DNA from: an uncultured Ruminococcus sp.
GTDB taxonomy: Bacteria; Bacillota; Clostridia; Oscillospirales; Acutalibacteraceae
Assembly (NCBI GenBank): GCA_902785355.1
Contig: CACZYF010000021.1
Coordinates: 1 to 58,115, forward strand
Direction: 5' to 3'
Length of the DNA stretch: 58,115 nucleotides
Under the pieces are notes generated by a model, which saw only the letters and a list, made by a program, of their open reading frames with translations, made no database searches and was not told where the DNA came from. Of the stretch, positions 24,240 to 31,314 are shown in pieces (the first letter of the stretch is position 1; the number at the start of each line of letters is the position of its first letter). Made by a program: the position numbers and the translations under genes.

Positions 24240-24902
24240 TTACAGCTCGTCGTCGTTCTTGACTCTGCCGCAGGATACGGGCAGGTTGCCGTTGCGGGCG
24301 CGGATCGCGTCGATGAACGCCTTCTCGCCTTTGTCGCGGCGGAGAGAAACGTGGTACCTGAGCTCGTATATGCTGCCCATCTGGACGGTCTTGACGGTGA
24401 TGACCTCGTGCTTGGTGGTGAATTCCTTGAAGATGTCGTCGAATAAGCCTTCATAGTCGAGGTTCTCGGGGATCTCGATACGCAGCTCCTTCTTGGCGGT
24501 GTTGCCGAAGGGAGTGGAGAAGAGGATCAGCCATACGATGCATACGATGACCGCGCCGAAAACCGCGAAGGTGACGTAGCCGGTGCCGCAGGCAAGTCCG
24601 ATTGCCATGCTCAGCATGATCGCGAGGATCTCACGCGCGTTTCCGGGCTGTGAGCGGAAGCGTACCAGCGAGAACACGCCGACGACCGCGATGCCGGTGC
24701 CGAGGTTGCCGTTGACCATGAGGATGAGCATGGATACGATGGGCGGCAGCAGCGCTAAGGTCACGGCAAAGTTCTTGGAGCAGTAGCTCTTGAACATATA
24801 TACCAGTGATGAGAGGATGCCCAGTCCGAGGGCAACGCCTGTTACGATAAGTCCCTGTACGACGGTGATCGCGTCGCCGGTGAAGATAGAGTTGAATGTC
24901 AT
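24240..24902 (-). CDS. DUF4956 membrane protein
   Basis: 220 residues. An N-terminal membrane part has about four to five segments (for example VVQGLIVTGVALGLGILSSL, FAVTLALLPPIVSMLILMV, FAVFGAVIVCIVWLILF). The conserved family stretch GVFSLVRFRSQPGNAREILA lies between them (around 75-94). The C-terminal about 90 residues are a cytosolic domain (VITVKTVQMGSIYELRYHV). DUF4956 proteins typically stand beside VTC-domain genes, as here, and are thought to help polyphosphate or surface-polymer processes; no biochemical role is proven. GGAGGAAA precedes the ATG. Second gene of the pair. Confidence 0.88.
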   Translation of the reverse strand: MTFNSIFTGDAITVVQGLIVTGVALGLGILSSLVYMFKSYCSKNFAVTLALLPPIVSMLILMVNGNLGTGIAVVGVFSLVRFRSQPGNAREILAIMLSMAIGLACGTGYVTFAVFGAVIVCIVWLILFSTPFGNTAKKELRIEIPENLDYEGLFDDIFKEFTTKHEVITVKTVQMGSIYELRYHVSLRRDKGEKAFIDAIRARNGNLPVSCGRVKNDDEL

Positions 24903-24969
24903 GATATTTCCTCCTTGAATCTCATATTATTCGGATGCTTGTATCCCTGTTATGATTGTTTTTTTTCGA

Positions 24970-25677
24970 TTAAAAACCGCTCGCCATGCGGATCTGTCTT
25001 TGTACGTGAGCGGTGCCGAACTTGGAGAAGCTGTGCGGGAAGATGTTCTTCTCACTGAGTACATGCGCCAGCCACAGGGGCATCGCGCCGGGGATCTTGA
25101 TCTCCATGAGCACTGCGTCGGGGTCGAGTACCTTATGTCCCGGCGCCTGACTCTCGAGTCGGGTGTCGTCGTAGCGGGAGGTGATGTCGCGGTCGAAGGT
25201 GATCCGCAGGTCGGGGTCGGTATTGCCCGCCCATGCGACGCGCTTGTAGCTGATGAACGCCTTCGGAGCGAGTCGGTAGCGGCGTACCATGTAGTCGATC
25301 TCGGCGGGGATGTTGCCCTCGAGGTGCTCCGGCAGGCTGCCGCCGTTGATGTAGCGGTAGGCTTCATTCAGCTTCATGCTGACCCTGCGCTTGTAGACGA
25401 TGCCGCGGTACTTCTTCTTGATCTCGAAGAACACGGTGCTGTCGGACTTGGGGGTGCCGTAGGAGCGGAGCCTCAGCTTTTCTTTATAAGCGGGTTTTCT
25501 CAGCGAGGTCTCGATCAGCTCGTCGTCGCTGTTGTCGAAGTAGATGTTGCGGATCTCGGTCTCGCCGTACCGGTCGACGTGCATGTAGGGCGCGATCGCC
25601 TGTACCAGATATTCGTACTGCTCGCGGGTGAGCATGTATTTCTTCTCGACGCGTTGAAAGATGTAAGTAAAAGCCAT
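24970..25677 (-). CDS. VTC-domain (polyphosphate polymerase-like) protein
   Basis: 235 residues with the VTC/CYTH tunnel-fold signature. RVEKKYMLTREQY (EKKY near residues 11-14) is followed by IRNIYFDNSDDELIE, EKLRLRSYG, VFFEIKKKYRGIVYKRR, ISYKRVAW, LRITFDRDI and LMEIKIPGAMP. In yeast Vtc4 the equivalent Lys/Arg/Glu residues make polyphosphate from ATP, and all the charged strand motifs are present here. It lacks SPX and membrane parts; membrane anchoring may come from the DUF4956 partner 67 nt downstream. GGAGC ribosome binding site. Activity is inferred from family only. Confidence 0.88.
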   Translation of the reverse strand: MAFTYIFQRVEKKYMLTREQYEYLVQAIAPYMHVDRYGETEIRNIYFDNSDDELIETSLRKPAYKEKLRLRSYGTPKSDSTVFFEIKKKYRGIVYKRRVSMKLNEAYRYINGGSLPEHLEGNIPAEIDYMVRRYRLAPKAFISYKRVAWAGNTDPDLRITFDRDITSRYDDTRLESQAPGHKVLDPDAVLMEIKIPGAMPLWLAHVLSEKNIFPHSFSKFGTAHVQRQIRMASGF

Positions 25678-25707
25678 GGTGAAGCTCCTTTCTGTGTTTA
25701 ATATTCG

Positions 25708-25752
25708 GTTGAGATTGCGGCGTCGTAACCGTGGGTTACTCCTCGCAATGAC
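25708..25752 (-). repeat. Dispersed repeat family E, inverted copy
   Basis: GTTGAGATTGC...CTCGCAATGAC is the reverse complement arrangement of the copies at 3992 and 55245. It lies in the 25678-25978 gap, which otherwise carries only the citrate synthase promoter. Confidence 0.6.
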
Positions 25753-25899
25753 CGAATCGGTGTTGTTTTTCTGTTATGGCTTTAGTATAAAGGGGCTTTG
25801 TGTGGCAAAAATGGTGGAAATATGAACAAATTATGAACGGACAGGGGAGTTTGTGTGAAGTAGCGGTTCTCAGTGAGATTTTACACGCATAGATTTAAT

Positions 25900-25948
25900 T
25901 TGACTAATGATCAAAAATACGATATAATAAATAAGTATCTATTTATTA
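25900..25948 (+). promoter_or_regulatory. Citrate synthase promoter with overlapping 24-bp inverted repeat
   Basis: TTGACT (25900-25905), 17-nt spacer, TATAAT (25923-25928). The inverted repeat TAATAAATA-N6-TATTTATTA (25925-25948) starts inside the -10 and covers the predicted transcription start, as an operator would. Confidence 0.75.
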
Positions 25949-25978
25949 CACCGACGACGAATCGAAGGAAGTGATCTC

Positions 25979-27337
25979 ATGTCAAACATCAATAATAACG
26001 ATTTAAGGATCCGTCAGCTCGCGCAGGAATGTCTGGAGCGCGGCAATATTGACAAGGATCTGTACACGAAATATAACGTCAATATCGGACTGCGTGACCT
26101 TAACGGTAAGGGCGTACTGACGGGACTCACCGACGTCAGCGAGATCCGCCAGAACAAGATCGTCGACGGAAAGACAGTTCCTACCGACGGCAAGCTCTTC
26201 TATCGCGGTATCAACGTAGAGGATATCATCGCCGGCTGTCTGCGCGACAACCGCCTCGGTTTCGAGGAGGTCGTGTACCTGCTCTTGTTCTCGAAGCTCC
26301 CGACTGCGGAGGAGCTCGGCGACTTCATGGAGCTGCTCTCCGACGCCCGCGTTCTGCCTAAGCACTTCGTCCGCGACGTCATCCTCAAGGCGTCCGGCAG
26401 CGATATGATGACCGCCCTCGCGAAGGCGGTGCTGACACTCGCCTCTTATGACCACGACGTCATGAACCTGAGCATGGAGAACGTCCTGCGCCAGTGCCTC
26501 AAGCTGATCTCGCTGTTCCCGCTGCTGACGGTCTACTCCTATCAGGCATATAAGCATTATACACTGGGCGAGAGCCTGTTCATCCATAACCCCGAGCGCT
26601 GTGAGCCGACGGCTGAGATGCTCCTGCGTACCCTGCGTGAGGACAAGAAGTTCACCGCGCTGGAGGCGGCAGTCCTCGATATGGCGCTGATCCTCCACGC
26701 CGAGCACGGCGGCGGTAACAACTCCACCTTCACCACCTGCGTCGTCACCTCCTCGGGTACCGATACCTACTCCGCGATCGCGGCGGCTCTGTGCTCGTTG
26801 AAGGGCCCCAAGCACGGCGGTGCGAATCTGCGCGTCATGGGCATGATGAACGAGATCAAGGCCAACGTCAAGGACTGGGCGGACGACGACGAGATCGCCG
26901 CGTATCTTGAACGCATCCTCAATAAGGAGGCCTACGACCGTTCGGGTCTGATCTACGGTATCGGCCACGCGGTCTACTCGATCTCCGACCCCCGCGCCCG
27001 CGTCTTTAAGGGCTCGGTCGAGAAGCTTGCCGAGGCAAAGGGCGAGATGGCGGAGTACGGGCTGTACAGCCGTATTGAGCGCCTCGCGCCTCAGGTTATC
27101 GCTCGACACCGTAAGATGTACAAGGGCGTTTCCGCGAATGTCGACTTCTACTCCGGCTTTGTCTACAGGATGCTCGGACTGCCGCAGGAACTCTATACCC
27201 CAATTTTTGCCGTTGCGCGTATCGCAGGCTGGAGCGCTCATCGTATGGAGGAGCTGATGAACGTCAACAAGATCATCCGTCCCGCCTATATGAGCGTTTG
27301 CGAGGAGACTCCTTATACCGATATGAAAGACAGATAA
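25979..27337 (+). CDS. gltA: Citrate synthase
   Basis: 452 residues. Condenses oxaloacetate and acetyl-CoA. Active-site regions: ILHAEHGGGNNSTF (His near 242), GPKHGGANLRVM (His near 282) and the C-terminal ARIAGWSAHRMEE. Length and sequence style match the citrate synthases of Clostridia with an extended N-terminus (about 50 residues before the fold). GGAAGTGA precedes ATG 25979. No aconitase or isocitrate dehydrogenase gene is adjacent; it is monocistronic and probably feeds glutamate synthesis. Confidence 0.95.
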   Translation: MSNINNNDLRIRQLAQECLERGNIDKDLYTKYNVNIGLRDLNGKGVLTGLTDVSEIRQNKIVDGKTVPTDGKLFYRGINVEDIIAGCLRDNRLGFEEVVYLLLFSKLPTAEELGDFMELLSDARVLPKHFVRDVILKASGSDMMTALAKAVLTLASYDHDVMNLSMENVLRQCLKLISLFPLLTVYSYQAYKHYTLGESLFIHNPERCEPTAEMLLRTLREDKKFTALEAAVLDMALILHAEHGGGNNSTFTTCVVTSSGTDTYSAIAAALCSLKGPKHGGANLRVMGMMNEIKANVKDWADDDEIAAYLERILNKEAYDRSGLIYGIGHAVYSISDPRARVFKGSVEKLAEAKGEMAEYGLYSRIERLAPQVIARHRKMYKGVSANVDFYSGFVYRMLGLPQELYTPIFAVARIAGWSAHRMEELMNVNKIIRPAYMSVCEETPYTDMKDR

Positions 27338-27352
27338 ACGATCAAATAATAA

Positions 27353-27382
27353 CGGGCACGGCGATCTGCTGTGCCCGACTTT
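27353..27382 (+). terminator. Terminator of citrate synthase
   Basis: CGGGCAC (27353-27359) / GTGCCCG (27371-27377), then ACTTTT running directly into the next start codon. Confidence 0.7.
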
Positions 27383-27383
27383 T

Positions 27384-28295
27384 ATGAATATGAAAGAGAG
27401 TGTATTACAAAAGAAATGGGTCGCGATGGCGTGCGCGGTGCTGTGTACCCTGCTGTGGGGTACCGCCTATCCGACGATCAAGTACGGCTATACGGCGATG
27501 GCGCTGACCGATACGGCGGACAAGCTGATGTTCGCGGGGGTACGGTTCTTCCTTGCGGGGCTGATGGTGTTCGCCTTTACGTGGGTGAAGCAGAAGCGCG
27601 TGCCGCGGCTTTCGAGGGATAAGGTCGGCGGCGTTGCGTTGTACGGCGTCCTACAGACGGGGCTGATGTACATTTTCAACTACATCGGCGTAGCCAATAC
27701 CACAGCCACCAAGACCTCTGTCATCACCGCCGCGTCGGCGTTCTTTGCGGTGCTGCTCGCGCCGCTGTTCTTCAGGGAACGGCTGACGGTATTGAAGCTG
27801 ATCGGTATCCCGATCGGTGTGTGCGGGATACTTCTCGTGAACACCGAGGGGCTCGGCGGCTTCACTTTCGCGGGGGAGGGGCTGGTACTGCTCTCGGCGG
27901 TTTTGAACACAGCGGGCTCCTTCGTCGGCAAGCGCGTGTCGAAGGGGATCGTCATGGAGAGCAGCGCGTACCAGCTGATGATCGGCGGCGGACTGATCCT
28001 ACTGACCGCGTTCGTGATGGGCGGACGGATGCCGCTCTCGCCGACAGCAATTTGGCTCACGCTGTACCTCGCTTTTGTATCGGCGGCGGCGTTCACGCTC
28101 TGGACGGCGCTCCTCGTGCGCTACGAGGCGGGTCAGATACTGGTGTTCAACGCCCTGATCCCCATCACCGGCGCGATCTGGTCGTTCATCATCCTCGGCG
28201 AGCGGCAGCTGTTCGAGCCGCTGTTCATCGTCAGCATCATCCTGACCGCCATCGGCATCATCTTAGTGAATTACCAAAAGAAAGCACCGGACTGA
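27384..28295 (+). CDS. EamA/DMT-superfamily transporter
   Basis: 303 residues with about ten hydrophobic segments in two EamA repeats (for example ACAVLCTLLWGTAYPTIKYG at the start of the first, ALYGVLQTGLMYIFNYIGVA mid-first). The second half includes GEGLVLLSAVLNTAGSF and ALIPITGAIWSFIILGE. Likely an inner-membrane metabolite or drug exporter; the substrate is unpredictable. No ribosome binding site is visible before ATG 27384 or ATG 27390, because the citrate synthase terminator hairpin ends just upstream. Its own stop codon lies in the loop of its terminator. Weak or coupled expression is inference. Confidence 0.88.
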   Translation: MNMKESVLQKKWVAMACAVLCTLLWGTAYPTIKYGYTAMALTDTADKLMFAGVRFFLAGLMVFAFTWVKQKRVPRLSRDKVGGVALYGVLQTGLMYIFNYIGVANTTATKTSVITAASAFFAVLLAPLFFRERLTVLKLIGIPIGVCGILLVNTEGLGGFTFAGEGLVLLSAVLNTAGSFVGKRVSKGIVMESSAYQLMIGGGLILLTAFVMGGRMPLSPTAIWLTLYLAFVSAAAFTLWTALLVRYEAGQILVFNALIPITGAIWSFIILGERQLFEPLFIVSIILTAIGIILVNYQKKAPD

Positions 28296-28313
28296 ACAGA
28301 TCCGGTGCTTTTT
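28281..28313 (+). terminator. Terminator containing the EamA stop codon
   Basis: AAAGCACCGGA (28281-28291) / TCCGGTGCTTT (28301-28311). The TGA stop (28293-28295) is in the 9-nt loop. Confidence 0.85.
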
Positions 28314-28321
28314 ATATGTCA

Positions 28322-28590
28322 GCAGTGAGGAGCGGGGAGTTAGGAGTGAGGAGTTAGGAGTTGTAGGGGGCGGCTCCCAAGACGACCCGCGTCCCGCAAG
28401 GGACATTCGTGTAGCGACATCGTAGGGGCGGTCATTGACCGCACGCTATGGCGGTGCGTTGTATTTCCGATCCGACGTTTTCGATTTGGATAACGCCCGT
28501 CATTCTCGGGCGACCAATGGTCGCCCCTACGGCGGGAGCAAGCCCCCGCCCTACGATGTCGCTTCGCGAAAACATTATGTCAGGAATACC
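28322..28590. repeat. Composite repeat region with a copy of the 109-bp paired-hairpin element
   Basis: Heptamer array (28326-28358, GAGGAG/TTAGGAG units), then a GACGACCCGCGTCCCGC module (28381-28397). The 109-bp element copy 1 follows (28422-28530, GTAGGGGCGGTCATTGACCG ... GGTCGCCCCTAC). Last is a GGCGGGAGCAAGCCCCCGCC hairpin (28531-28550) and a CTACGATGTCGCTTCGCGA tail. No gene is seen. Confidence 0.8.
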
Positions 28591-28599
28591 CTCGTTCGA

Positions 28600-29400
28600 T
28601 CACAGTTCTCTGTGCAAAAATGTATGCAAAAAGTCGGTGAAGATCGGCGCCCATGCTTTCTCATTATGGGGATTCTCGGGTAGGAGCACTTCGGTGAGCT
28701 TTTCGGGCGGATAAAGTCCCGACAGCATATCATAGACCTGTTCGGTGCTCTCGAAGATCTCTTGCTCCAGCGGATCGCCCGCACCGCAGTAGAAGTAGAG
28801 GTAGGGGGCGGGATCGGCGAGCCGGTTCATCGTCCAGCTGATGATATCCGTGCTGTCATACAAGACGAAGGCGGGAGAGAATACGCCCGAGATACAGAAG
28901 AGGTCGGGGTGGCTCAGTGCGGTGAAATACGCCTGCAAGCCGCCCGAGGAGCTGCCGCAGAAGGCGGTGTTCTCTCTGCCGGCTGCAACGGGAAAGTCTT
29001 TTTCGACAGCGGGCATGACGGTATCAATGACAAAGGAGTCGAAGATCTCACCCTTCGGCTCGAAGCCCTCTTCAAGCTCCTTCGGGAGATCGGACGGGAA
29101 GCGTACCGCGCCGATGGAGCGGGGCGTGAGGTCGTTCGTGCGCTCGATCGCGCCCTCGTCGTTATGGATGCCGACGATGATCGCCGCCCTGCCGCTGATC
29201 CCGCGCTCCGCGCGTACCGCCTCGCGGGTGTACCAGCAGCCGAACTGCCCCGGCAGGTCGTCCTCAAACAGGTTTTGTCCGTCCGTCATGTAGACGACGG
29301 GCAGCTTCTCGCCCTCTTCATGCGCGGGTACATAGACGCGCACGGTCTTGTCATGTCCGTCGGGATAGGGCAGGGTCATTACGGTCAGCGATTCGTTCAT
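28600..29400 (-). CDS. Alpha/beta-hydrolase esterase (putative esterase D / Fes-like)
   Basis: 266 residues, no signal peptide, so cytosolic. It belongs to the family that includes enterochelin esterases and other carbohydrate/siderophore esterases. Features: beta-strand and oxyanion region LPVVYMTDGQNLFEDD, nucleophile motif GSSSG (in FCGSSSGGLQAY, Ser near 152), acid candidate in CGAGDPLEQE, and catalytic His in PENPHNEKAW. The order Ser-Asp-His is right. GGAGGATGATAAA precedes the ATG. Substrate is unknown. Monocistronic; repeat DNA follows its 3' end. Confidence 0.85.
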   Translation of the reverse strand: MNESLTVMTLPYPDGHDKTVRVYVPAHEEGEKLPVVYMTDGQNLFEDDLPGQFGCWYTREAVRAERGISGRAAIIVGIHNDEGAIERTNDLTPRSIGAVRFPSDLPKELEEGFEPKGEIFDSFVIDTVMPAVEKDFPVAAGRENTAFCGSSSGGLQAYFTALSHPDLFCISGVFSPAFVLYDSTDIISWTMNRLADPAPYLYFYCGAGDPLEQEIFESTEQVYDMLSGLYPPEKLTEVLLPENPHNEKAWAPIFTDFLHTFLHREL

Positions 29401-29476
29401 TTTATCATCCTCCGAGTCAGCGTACAGTTTTTAATAATTGTACCAATTACCGCTGCAATTGTCCAGTTTCACCATA

Positions 29477-29723
29477 ATACTAATCCTTAATAAAAACCTT
29501 TATCATCTATTGCGCTAAATTCCGCATAGCTTTGTTGTCGTCGTCGTTCGCTGTACTCGGTAGGCATATCCGGTTGGTATGCCTTGGCCTCGTGCCGCGA
29601 CTCCTCCTCTCCCCACAACGCGAGGCGTTGTGGGGACCCCGGAAGTGACAGGCGCCAGCCTGTCTGCGTCTCCCGTCGCGCTATCCGAAATATATCACTA
29701 ATCTTTTTATCAAGGATTAGTAT
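29477..29723. mobile_element. MITE-like 247-bp element with 19-bp terminal inverted repeats
   Basis: The left end ATACTAATCCTTAATAAAA (29477-29495) and right end TTTTATCAAGGATTAGTAT (29705-29723) are inverted repeats with one mismatch. Inside are palindromes CCCCACAACG-cgagg-CGTTGTGGGG (29616-29639 region) and GACAGGC-gcca-GCCTGTC (29647-29664). It has no ORF of note. The right-end motif also occurs alone at 16491-16507 and 54169-54185. Target-site duplication is not evident. It could instead encode a structured RNA. Confidence 0.55.
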
Positions 29724-29751
29724 AAAAATCCGTAAAAAGATGAAAAACCTC

Positions 29752-29780
29752 TTTACTTCCCTTGGTTTTACTGCTATTAT
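29752..29780 (+). promoter_or_regulatory. Pyruvate kinase promoter
   Basis: TTTACT (29752-29757), 17-nt spacer, TATTAT (29775-29780), located just right of the MITE-like element. Confidence 0.55.
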
Positions 29781-29824
29781 AGTAATATTAGATAACTATT
29801 GTCAACATGAACGGGGGTTTTATT

Positions 29825-31258
29825 ATGAGAATGACCAAGATAGTGTGTACGATGGGTCCTGCATGCGATGACGTCGATATCCTGTGCAGGATGATAGACG
29901 CGGGCATGAACGTCGCACGCTTCAACATGTCGCACGGCGAGTATGACGCGATGACCAAGCGCTTCAATATCGTCAAGAAGGCGATCGCCAAGAGCGGCAA
30001 GACCGTCGCGCTGCTGCTTGATACCAAGGGTCCCGAGATCCGTGTCGGTACCTTCGAGGAGGGGTTTATTGAGCTTGAGGCGGGTCAGGAATACCGCCTG
30101 TATTCCACCGAGGGCCATGGCGATGCCGAGGGCGTTACCCTCTCGTATCCCAAGCTGATCGATACCTTCCGCCGCGATAACACCGCGATCGGCAGGGTGA
30201 TCCTCTTCGACGACGGCAAGATCTCCGCCCGCGTAGAGTCGGTCGAGGCCGACTGTATCGTCACCCGCATCATCACCGGCGGCAGACTCTCTAACCGCAA
30301 GAGCATCAACATCCCCGGTTATACCATCAATATGCCGTATATCAGCCAGCGCGACCGCGCCGATATCGAGTTCGGTCTGAAGATGGGCGTCAACGTGATC
30401 GCCGCCTCCTTCGTCCGTTCCGCCGACGACGTGATCAAGCTGCGCGACTATATCGACAGCCTCGGCTATGAGGACGTCGAGATCATCAGTAAGATCGAGA
30501 ACCAGAGCGGCGTGGACGACATCGACCGCATCATCGAGGTGTCTAACGGCGTGATGGTCGCCCGCGGCGATATGGGCGTCGAGATCCCGTTCATCAAGCT
30601 GCCCGAGATCCAGAAGATGATCATCCGCAAGTGTGTGCTTGCGGGCAAGTACGTCATCACCGCGACCCAGATGCTCGACAGCATGACCACCAACATCCGC
30701 CCGACCCGTGCCGAGATCTCCGACGTCGCGAACGCGGTCTACGACGGCACCTCCGCCGTGATGCTCTCCGGCGAGAGCGCGGCGGGTATGTACCCCGTCG
30801 AGTCGGTCGAGGCGCTCAACGATATCTGTACCGAGGCTGAGAAGCATGAGAACCTCATGCTTCTGCGCGGCGCGTCGGCGACCCAGACGGACATGACCGC
30901 TTTCCGCGAGAATATCTGTGAGGCGGCGAAGCAGGTCGCTGAGAATATCGGCGCCAAGGCGATCATCGCCGAGAGCAAGACCGGCGCCGTGGCGCGCGCG
31001 ATGGCGCGCTGCCGTCCGCGCTGCCCGATCATCGCGGTCGTCACCGGCGAGCAGGTCTGCCGCAAGCTCTGCCTGAGCTGGGGCGTCAGTCCGGTGCTGG
31101 GTGAGGAGAAGCAGACCTCCGACGAGATCACCGAACAGGCGATCGAGAAGGCGCTGGCTACCGGCATCGTCGAGAAGGGCGACACCGTCGTCATCATCAG
31201 CTCCAACAAGACCGTTCCCACCTCCGGTACCGATACCCTGAACATCCGCATCGTATAA
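29825..31258 (+). CDS. pyk: Pyruvate kinase
   Basis: 477 residues. Final step of glycolysis, PEP plus ADP to pyruvate plus ATP. It begins MRMTKIVCTMGPACDD and has the substrate-binding LDTKGPEIRVG. The active-site signature is EIISKIENQSG, followed by VMVARGDMGVEIP and ATQMLDSM. The C-terminal allosteric domain is present but the extra PEP-utilising-like domain of Bacillus enzymes is absent, so it has the short form. ATG 29825 with GGGGG 8-13 nt upstream is preferred to ATG 29807. Confidence 0.97.
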   Translation: MRMTKIVCTMGPACDDVDILCRMIDAGMNVARFNMSHGEYDAMTKRFNIVKKAIAKSGKTVALLLDTKGPEIRVGTFEEGFIELEAGQEYRLYSTEGHGDAEGVTLSYPKLIDTFRRDNTAIGRVILFDDGKISARVESVEADCIVTRIITGGRLSNRKSINIPGYTINMPYISQRDRADIEFGLKMGVNVIAASFVRSADDVIKLRDYIDSLGYEDVEIISKIENQSGVDDIDRIIEVSNGVMVARGDMGVEIPFIKLPEIQKMIIRKCVLAGKYVITATQMLDSMTTNIRPTRAEISDVANAVYDGTSAVMLSGESAAGMYPVESVEALNDICTEAEKHENLMLLRGASATQTDMTAFRENICEAAKQVAENIGAKAIIAESKTGAVARAMARCRPRCPIIAVVTGEQVCRKLCLSWGVSPVLGEEKQTSDEITEQAIEKALATGIVEKGDTVVIISSNKTVPTSGTDTLNIRIV

Positions 31259-31270
31259 ACAAATCTAAAC

Positions 31271-31300
31271 AGGGCGCTTTCAGGCGCCCTGATCTCTCTT
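31271..31300 (+). terminator. Hairpin after pyk
   Basis: AGGGCGC (31271-31277) / GCGCCCT (31284-31290) with a tail of mixed C and T. It is probably a weak terminator, so some read-through into the next gene is possible. Confidence 0.55.
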
Positions 31301-31314
31301 AAAGAGGTGATCCA

